A stretch of DNA of 44,602 nucleotides from Pseudomonas sp. ANT_H4 (lineage in GTDB: Bacteria > Pseudomonadota > Gammaproteobacteria > Pseudomonadales > Pseudomonadaceae). Numbering within the stretch: the first letter of the stretch is position 1; each line of letters begins with the position of its first letter. This document shows, piece by piece, positions 39,460 to 44,602 of the stretch. The notes under the pieces are model-generated. The model searched no databases, was not told where the DNA came from, and worked only from the letters and a program-made list of their open reading frames with translations. A program made the translations under genes and the position numbers. The stretch covers positions 1-44,602 of the forward strand of contig NZ_VOBG01000037.1 in assembly GCF_008369295.1 (NCBI RefSeq), read 5' to 3'.

Positions 39460-40506
39460 ATGAAGCGCGTCTGGCGTTTGGCAGGTGTTGGTTTGCTGTT
39501 GGTCACCGTTGGCGCGCAGGTCATGGCCGACGAGCGAGATAATTCACCGCGCCAGGGGCAAGGCCCGCAGGGCGGTGGCGGGGGGCAACATGAGCGAGGC
39601 CAGGAAGGCGGGCGGCCGGGCAACAATCAGCCACGTCCTGAGAACAACACACCTCGCCCGGAAAATAATCAGCCGCGCCCCCAGAACCAGCATTTTGACC
39701 GTGGAGGTCAGAATGGTCAGGGGCAAGGCCGTCCTCAAGGCAATGAGCAGCCTCGGCCAGCACCTCAGCCGGGCAACAACTTCCCGATCCAGGGACGTCC
39801 TGACTCGGTGCGCCAAACCCAGCAACCCCGGCCCGGCAGCGACCGTGACATTCCCCGGCGCAACGACGGTAACCAGCATTGGGAAGCTGGCGGCCCCGGC
39901 TCACGGCCGGGCTACAACGGCCACTCCAATGACAACCGCTGGCCGGGCCGTCCCGATGGGCATGGCAACGGTTGGGGCCCTGGGCCGCAACATCGTCCCG
40001 GCTACATGGTGGATCGGTTCCCCGACCGCAACTACCGCGTGCCCTATCGTGGCCAGGATTACTTTTTCTCCGGTGGTTACTGGTACCGTCCGCAAGGCCC
40101 GCGCTACATAATAGTGACGCCGCCGTACGGGATACGGGTGCATTACCTGCCGGACTATGCGCGGGAAGTGTGGGTTGGCAGTGCGCTGTTTTTCCTTGCC
40201 GCCGGTGCCTATTACACCTACGAGACCAGCAGCCAGCAGTACGTAGTGGTGCAACCGCCAGTGGCGAGCCTGCCACCGCAGCCGGCGCCACAGGGCAACG
40301 GTTATGATGTGGTTGCGTATCCCGGCAACGGCCAAACGCCGGAACAGGTGCAGCAGGATGGCTACGATTGTTATCGCTGGGCCGTGCAACAGAGCGGCTT
40401 CGACCCTCGTACCGTCACCTATGCTCCGGCGCCTGCGGTGGTGCAAACCTATCGCCAGGCCCAGGGCAACTGCCTGAGCAGTCGCGGCTATCAGGTGACC
40501 TACTAG
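39460..40506 (+). CDS. Secreted proline/glycine-rich protein (DUF6515-like)
   Basis: A 348-residue exported protein. A signal peptide (about 1-23, GVGLLLVTVGAQVMA) is followed by about 160 residues of low complexity rich in Pro, Gly, Gln, Asn and Arg, with short repeats (NNQPRPENN, NNTPRPENN, NNQPRPQNQ). A Tyr-rich domain (about 180-260: DRNYRVPYRGQDYFFSGGYWY, cited in part as RVPYRGQDYFFSGGYWYRP) resembles DUF6515, with a hydrophobic stretch VGSALFFLAAGAYYTYE. The C-terminus has two cysteines (DCYRW, GNCLSSRGY) likely joined by a disulfide. GAGGAA five bases before the ATG fixes the start. It may be a surface or envelope protein; function unknown. It ends convergently with the fieF-like gene, with overlapping stops. 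Confidence 0.8.
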   Translation: MKRVWRLAGVGLLLVTVGAQVMADERDNSPRQGQGPQGGGGGQHERGQEGGRPGNNQPRPENNTPRPENNQPRPQNQHFDRGGQNGQGQGRPQGNEQPRPAPQPGNNFPIQGRPDSVRQTQQPRPGSDRDIPRRNDGNQHWEAGGPGSRPGYNGHSNDNRWPGRPDGHGNGWGPGPQHRPGYMVDRFPDRNYRVPYRGQDYFFSGGYWYRPQGPRYIIVTPPYGIRVHYLPDYAREVWVGSALFFLAAGAYYTYETSSQQYVVVQPPVASLPPQPAPQGNGYDVVAYPGNGQTPEQVQQDGYDCYRWAVQQSGFDPRTVTYAPAPAVVQTYRQAQGNCLSSRGYQVTY

Positions 40507-41396
40507 GCCTTGGCATCCGTCACCACTTCCTGTGGATCGGCGTGCACCAGTACTTCGGCCCGTGGGTAGGCTTGATGGATGGCATCGGCGGCCTGGTCGC
40601 TGATGCCGTGGGCCACTGTCAGAGTCAACTCTCCCGGCAATTCCAGATGCAGCTGCACAAACCAGTGGCTGCCGGAAATCCGCGTGCGCAAGTCATGGGC
40701 ACCGAGTACGCCTGGCACGCTGCAGGCCAGCTCCAGCATGTGCTGGCTGACGTTCGCAGGCAGTTCCTCATCCATCAGCACCGCGAAGCTTTCCCGGGCG
40801 ATCTGGATCGCACTCCACAAAATATAGGCGGCGATGCCCAGGCCAAACCAGGCGTCCACTTGATGAAAGCCAAACCCAGCCAGTACCAGCGCCACGAGGA
40901 TGCTGCCGTTGAGCAGCAAGTCGGAGCGGTAATGCAGCGAATCGGCGCGCACCGCATTCGAACCGGTTTCGCGAATCACCCGGTGTTGCAGAATCAGCAA
41001 CGCTACCGTCAGCGCCAGGGAAAGAAGAATCACCGCAATGCTTAGCCATGGCGCGCCCACCGGCTCCGGATGCTGCAAGCGTGCGAAGGCCTGAAAGGCG
41101 ATCAGCACCGCACTGCCCGCAATAAACAGCGCCTGGGCCATGCCGGAAAGAGATTCGGCCTTGCCATGGCCATAACGGTGATCGTCATCGGCTGGGCGCA
41201 AGGCGTAATGCACCGCCAGCAAGTTGAGCAGCGAGGTCACGCCATCGAGCAGCGAGTCCGTCAGCCCGGCGAGCATGCTCACCGAACCGCTCAGCCACCA
41301 GGCGATGGCTTTGGTGATAATCAGCACACAGGCCACACCGACTGAGGCGCGGGTAGCCAGGCGCAACAGCCGGGCGTGTTCGGGACTGCTGGTCAT
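40503..41396 (-). CDS. fieF: Cation diffusion facilitator, FieF/YiiP-like
   Basis: Inner-membrane proton-driven exporter of divalent metals (iron, zinc). The 297 residues have six membrane helices and a cytosolic C-terminal domain. The transport site shows the DxxxD...HxxxD set: Asp47 and Asp51 (TDSLLD, helix 2), His155 and Asp159 (HYRSD, helix 5), the pattern of FieF, where Asp at the first position allows Fe and Zn. The segment DDDHRYGHGKAES between helices 2 and 3 is a family mark. The ATG at 41396 is preferred over an upstream frame start in the gap. Metal range is inferred, not shown. Confidence 0.9.
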   Translation of the reverse strand: MTSSPEHARLLRLATRASVGVACVLIITKAIAWWLSGSVSMLAGLTDSLLDGVTSLLNLLAVHYALRPADDDHRYGHGKAESLSGMAQALFIAGSAVLIAFQAFARLQHPEPVGAPWLSIAVILLSLALTVALLILQHRVIRETGSNAVRADSLHYRSDLLLNGSILVALVLAGFGFHQVDAWFGLGIAAYILWSAIQIARESFAVLMDEELPANVSQHMLELACSVPGVLGAHDLRTRISGSHWFVQLHLELPGELTLTVAHGISDQAADAIHQAYPRAEVLVHADPQEVVTDAKA

Positions 41397-41412
41397 AAGT
41401 TGATCAAATCCT

Positions 41413-41832
41413 TCAGGCGGCGGGTTGCAGGCCAAGTATGGCCAGTTGTTCAACGCTGCCCTTAAACTGGATCAGGCGCGGGTCGGTCAGTGGCAGGTGG
41501 CGGCCCAGTTCAGTCTGGATGATGGTTTGCAGCTTGGCGTTATCAACTTTGCCGTCGGCGCCAATGGCTTCCTGAAGTTTTTCCGGCGCTACTTGGGCGG
41601 TCTTGCCTGGCTCCAGGTAGATGGCGCCGGTGGCGAAGTCGATACCGAAGGCGATCAGGCCGGGGATCACGTAGAACAGCAGGCCGACTGCATCGAGCAC
41701 GGCAATCGCCGGGTCGATCTTGCCGTCGATCTGGCCACGGCGGTCGGGGTAGAAAATCGAACCGCAGGCCGTCAACTGGCTCAGCAGGGTGGCGGCCAGA
41801 ACACCGCCGATGACACGGGAAGCAATACGCAT
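41413..41832 (-). CDS. Lipoprotein of unknown function
   Basis: A 139-residue lipoprotein: signal peptide RVIGGVLAATLLSQLTAC with lipobox LTAC (Cys23). Then SIFYPDRRGQIDGKIDPAIA and a hydrophobic stretch (AVLDAVGLLFYVIPGLIAFGIDF cited in part as VGLLFYVIPGLIAFGIDF, about 44-64) that suggests a membrane-inserted or buried segment, and a helical C-terminus with LQTIIQTELGRHLPLTDPRL. It recalls a family found beside fieF in pseudomonads; I know no function. The start at 41832 is set by the signal peptide and GGAG upstream. It starts upstream of fieF on the same strand, 16 bases apart, so the two are probably co-transcribed. Confidence 0.8.
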   Translation of the reverse strand: MRIASRVIGGVLAATLLSQLTACGSIFYPDRRGQIDGKIDPAIAVLDAVGLLFYVIPGLIAFGIDFATGAIYLEPGKTAQVAPEKLQEAIGADGKVDNAKLQTIIQTELGRHLPLTDPRLIQFKGSVEQLAILGLQPAA

Positions 41833-41860
41833 GGAACTCTCCTGAATAAGCGCTGGACGT

Positions 41861-41917
41861 AACGATAACGCGTGCCGCCTGAATGTGCGCGGCGCTCTCG
41901 CGTTTTTCGCGAGCAAG
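41861..41917. repeat. REPIN remnant (right half)
   Basis: AACGATAACGCG, GGCGCTCTCGCGTTTTTC and GCGAGCAAG match the core and the inner right arm of the copies at 16018 and 34189; the left arm and the outer TGTAGG/CCTACA ends are missing. It lies between the divergent lipoprotein gene and hrpB. Confidence 0.7.
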
Positions 41918-42021
41918 AACTGGTCGTCCCCCTCGCTCCAAGTGAAGGGGCGGCGTCGATGAGACCGCCACCGACACCCGGCCGTTCGCCGTTATACTCG
42001 CCGCTCTGCTTTGGAGCCAGT

Positions 42022-44532
42022 ATGAATTCGTTGCCAATCGATGATGTTTTACCCGCCCTGCGTGAAGCCTTGGCGACGCGTCATGAAGCCGTGCTCGAAG
42101 CACCACCCGGCGCCGGTAAAACCACGCGGGTGCCGTTGGCGCTGTTAAATGAGACCTGGCTGGCCGGGCAAACCATTCTGATGCTTGAACCGCGGCGCCT
42201 GGCGGCGCGTGCGGCAGCCGAACGGCTGGCCAGCGAGTTGGGTGAAAAAGTCGGTGAAACCGTCGGCTACCGCATCCGCCTGGACAGTAAAGTCGGCCCC
42301 AACACCCGCATCGAAGTGGTCACCGAAGGCATCCTCACCCGCCGCTTGCAGGACGACCCGGCGCTGGAAGGCGTAGGCCTGCTGATCTTCGATGAATTCC
42401 ACGAACGCAGTCTCGACGCTGACCTGGCGCTGGCCTTGAGCCTCAATGGCCGCGACTTGTTTCGCGACGAGCAGCCGCTGAAAATTTTGCTGATGTCCGC
42501 CACCCTGGAAGGCGAACGCCTGGCTGCTCTGCTGGACAACGCCCCGATCCTGCGCAGCGAAGGACGCATGTACCCGGTGCAAATGCGCTGGGGTCGCCCC
42601 TTCCAGCCCGGTGAATTTATCGAGCCGCGGCTGGTGCAGACCATCCTCGAAGCCCTGAATGACGAAACCGGCAGTGTGCTGGTGTTCCTGCCGGGGCAGG
42701 CGGAGATTCGGCGGGTCAATCAACAGTTGGCCGACGCCTTGGGTGATCGCGGCGACGTGTTGCTATGCCCGCTGCATGGCGAACTGGACCTGGCGGCGCA
42801 GCGGTCGGCCATCGACCCGGCGCCACCTGGCAAGCGCAAGGTGGTACTGGCCACCAACATCGCCGAGACCAGCCTGACCATCAATGGTGTGCGGGTAGTA
42901 ATTGACGCGGGGCTGGCGCGGGTGCCTCGCTTCGATCCGGGCAGCGGCATGACGCGCCTGGACACCCAGCGTATTTCCCGTGCCAGCGCCACCCAGCGCG
43001 CCGGTCGGGCAGGGCGGTTGGAACCAGGCGTGTGTTATCGGCTGTGGTCCCAGGATCAGCACGAAGCGTTGGCGGCGTATGCCAGTGCAGAAATCCTTCA
43101 GGCGGACTTGTCTGGATTGGCCCTGCAATTGGCGCGCTGGGGCGTGATGCCCGCGCAGTTGGTCTGGCTCGACGTACCACCGACTGCCGCTTATGCACAG
43201 GCCCAGGATTTGCTTGAACGTCTCGGGGCATTGAGTGAAAACACGTTGACGGCCCATGGCCAGAAAATGGCCGGGTTGCCGGCTCATCCACGCATCGCTC
43301 ATCTGCTGTTGCGCGGTCAGGATCTGGGGCTGGCAAACATGGCCTGTGATGTGGCGGCGCTGTTGGGCGAGCGCGATATCTTGCGCGGTGCCGGGGCGGA
43401 TTTGCACAGTCGCCTGGCGTTGTTGTCTGGCGAAGAACGGGCCCGTGGCACTCAAGGCGGCGTGCAGCGTGCCAAGCAGTTGGCGCGGCAATATCGCGGT
43501 TACTTGCGCGGCAAGGCCGAACAAGCGGTCGCCGACCCCGAGCATCCGCGCTGGCTCGGCGCCTTGCTGGCCCTGGCTTACCCGGATCGCGTCGCTCAAC
43601 AACGTCGCGCCGGCGGTGCCGAATACCGCCTGGCCAATGGCCGCGCCGCGCTGTTTGCCGAAGCCGACAGCCTGATGAAACAGCCGTGGCTGGTGATTGC
43701 CGATCTGGGCAGTCGCCAGGGCCAGCGTGAAGAGCGGATTTACCTGGCGGCGGACTTCGATCCGGCGTTGTTCGATTCGGTATTGGCCGAACAGGTGCGC
43801 TGCGTCGATCAATTGGATTGGGATGAGCGCGAAGGTGTGCTGCGCGCCGAACGCCAGCGCAAGGTTGGCGAACTGGTGCTCAGCCGTGAGCCGCTGACCG
43901 GTCTGGACGAAGCCGCTCGCAGCCAAGCGCTGGTCAACCTGGTGCGGCGCAAGGGCCTGGAGCTACTGCCCTGGACCCCGGAGCTGCGCCAGTGGCAGGC
44001 GCGGGTGATGCTGCTGCGCCACCTGGACGACGGTAAGGTCAGTGAGTGGCCCGATGTCAGCGACAGCGCCTTGCTTGCCAGCCTGGAGCATTGGTTGATG
44101 CCATACCTGGGCAAGGTCTCGCGCCTGAGCCATTTTGCCAATCTGGATGTATCCAGCTTCCTCCACAATCTTCTGCCCTGGCCGTTGCCGCAACGCCTGG
44201 ACGAACTGGCGCCCCATCATCTGAAAGTGCCATCGGGCTCATCAGTGCGTTTGGACTACAGCGAGCAACCACCGATCCTGGCAGTGCGGTTGCAGGAGTT
44301 GTTCGGGTTGGCCGACACCCCGCGTATTGCGGGCGGGCGGCAAGTGGTTAAGTTGCACCTGTTGTCGCCAGCGCGAAGGCCGGTGCAGGTGACTCAGGAC
44401 CTGGCGAACTTCTGGCGTAGTACTTATGCCGAGGTGAAGAAGGATTTGAAAGGGCGGTATCCCAAGCTATTCCATAAGTTAGACCCTTGGGTCGAATCGC
44501 TTAACAAGAAAGACATTGACAAGAAGCCTTGA
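42022..44532 (+). CDS. hrpB: ATP-dependent helicase HrpB
   Basis: A DEAH-box helicase of the HrpB family. The 836 residues have Walker A APPGAGKT (27-34), motif II DEFH (124-127), motif III SAT (159-161), then TNIAETSLTINGV and motif VI TQRAGRAGR, followed by the HA2/ratchet region and the HrpB-specific C-terminal domain (PSGSSVRLDYSE, LQELFGLADTPRIAGGRQ). P. aeruginosa and E. coli HrpB roles are poorly known; RNA processing and DNA repair have been proposed in other species. The ATG at 42022 has GGAG five bases upstream; the frame remains open 50 codons upstream, but that part includes the REPIN remnant. Confidence 0.95.
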   Translation: MNSLPIDDVLPALREALATRHEAVLEAPPGAGKTTRVPLALLNETWLAGQTILMLEPRRLAARAAAERLASELGEKVGETVGYRIRLDSKVGPNTRIEVVTEGILTRRLQDDPALEGVGLLIFDEFHERSLDADLALALSLNGRDLFRDEQPLKILLMSATLEGERLAALLDNAPILRSEGRMYPVQMRWGRPFQPGEFIEPRLVQTILEALNDETGSVLVFLPGQAEIRRVNQQLADALGDRGDVLLCPLHGELDLAAQRSAIDPAPPGKRKVVLATNIAETSLTINGVRVVIDAGLARVPRFDPGSGMTRLDTQRISRASATQRAGRAGRLEPGVCYRLWSQDQHEALAAYASAEILQADLSGLALQLARWGVMPAQLVWLDVPPTAAYAQAQDLLERLGALSENTLTAHGQKMAGLPAHPRIAHLLLRGQDLGLANMACDVAALLGERDILRGAGADLHSRLALLSGEERARGTQGGVQRAKQLARQYRGYLRGKAEQAVADPEHPRWLGALLALAYPDRVAQQRRAGGAEYRLANGRAALFAEADSLMKQPWLVIADLGSRQGQREERIYLAADFDPALFDSVLAEQVRCVDQLDWDEREGVLRAERQRKVGELVLSREPLTGLDEAARSQALVNLVRRKGLELLPWTPELRQWQARVMLLRHLDDGKVSEWPDVSDSALLASLEHWLMPYLGKVSRLSHFANLDVSSFLHNLLPWPLPQRLDELAPHHLKVPSGSSVRLDYSEQPPILAVRLQELFGLADTPRIAGGRQVVKLHLLSPARRPVQVTQDLANFWRSTYAEVKKDLKGRYPKLFHKLDPWVESLNKKDIDKKP

Positions 44533-44582
44533 TTTTTAGCGCTTAACATCTAGGGTTGACTCAGTCCTTTGAGGGTGAGTCA

Positions 44583-44602
44583 TGTCCTACTCAAATCGGC
44601 GT
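44583..44602 (+). CDS. Start of an unidentified gene at the window edge
   Basis: An ATG with GGGTGAG a few bases upstream opens a frame reading MSYSNR before the window ends. An inverted repeat GACTCA-n12-TGAGTC (about 44559-44582) lies directly before it. The start could belong to a small gene or a mobile-element gene; seven codons are too few to say. Confidence 0.25.

Overview
The window is a bacterial chromosome segment that looks like Pseudomonas, most probably the P. fluorescens lineage. This rests on a gene order that runs parallel, from memory, to the P. aeruginosa PAO1 stretch from hrpB/fieF/ladS to proA/mpg, on high GC and Pseudomonas-like proteins, and on several REP/REPIN repeats of the fluorescens type. 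Nearly all of the segment (about 1.8-44.5 kb) is core genome. The foreign part is the AT-rich first 1.46 kb.

Left edge (1-1790): a large serine recombinase gene sits in the middle of mpg (3-methyladenine DNA glycosylase) and leaves only its first 108 codons. The 3' end of the recombinase gene is itself cut by what looks like the end of an IS30-type insertion sequence. This is the right-hand boundary of an integrated element whose body lies outside the window.

Region 1.97-10 kb (+): proA, nadD, rsfS, rlmH, mrdA (PBP2), rodA, sltB1 and rlpA are tightly packed, with start/stop overlaps. They join NAD and proline synthesis and ribosome maturation to the rod-shape peptidoglycan machinery. Next come dacA (PBP5), ybeD, lipB, lipA (lipoate synthesis) and an LD-carboxypeptidase, up to 14.3 kb. 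Facing them on the minus strand are an SltB3-like lytic transglycosylase, a very short arfA ribosome-rescue gene, and leuS-lptE-holA.

Region 20.8-28.5 kb: a small unknown gene and a YdcF/ElyC-like membrane protein (+) face the minus-strand set miaB, ybeZ, ybeY, corC, lnt. A divergent DUF1820 gene and a periplasmic Sel1/TPR-like gene follow. Region 28.7-34.1 kb: hemL, thiE and thiD (-) give tetrapyrrole and thiamine synthesis; the divergent ladS hybrid kinase (+) would feed the GacS/GacA-Rsm switch.

Region 34.3-44.5 kb: an AidB-like flavoprotein, amn, rluE, a DUF2788 membrane protein, an Lrp/AsnC regulator, a strongly structured untranslated region ending in an intrinsic terminator (candidate small RNA or leader), a proline-rich secreted protein, a FieF-type metal exporter, a lipoprotein, hrpB, and the first codons of an unidentified gene at the edge.

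The least ordinary items are the interrupted mpg with its chimeric recombinase, the arfA gene with a hairpin inside its coding sequence, the structured RNA at about 39.17-39.36 kb, a shortened loop in the LadS receiver domain, and REP elements that form gene ends. I saw no tRNA, rRNA, CRISPR array or multi-gene defence system.
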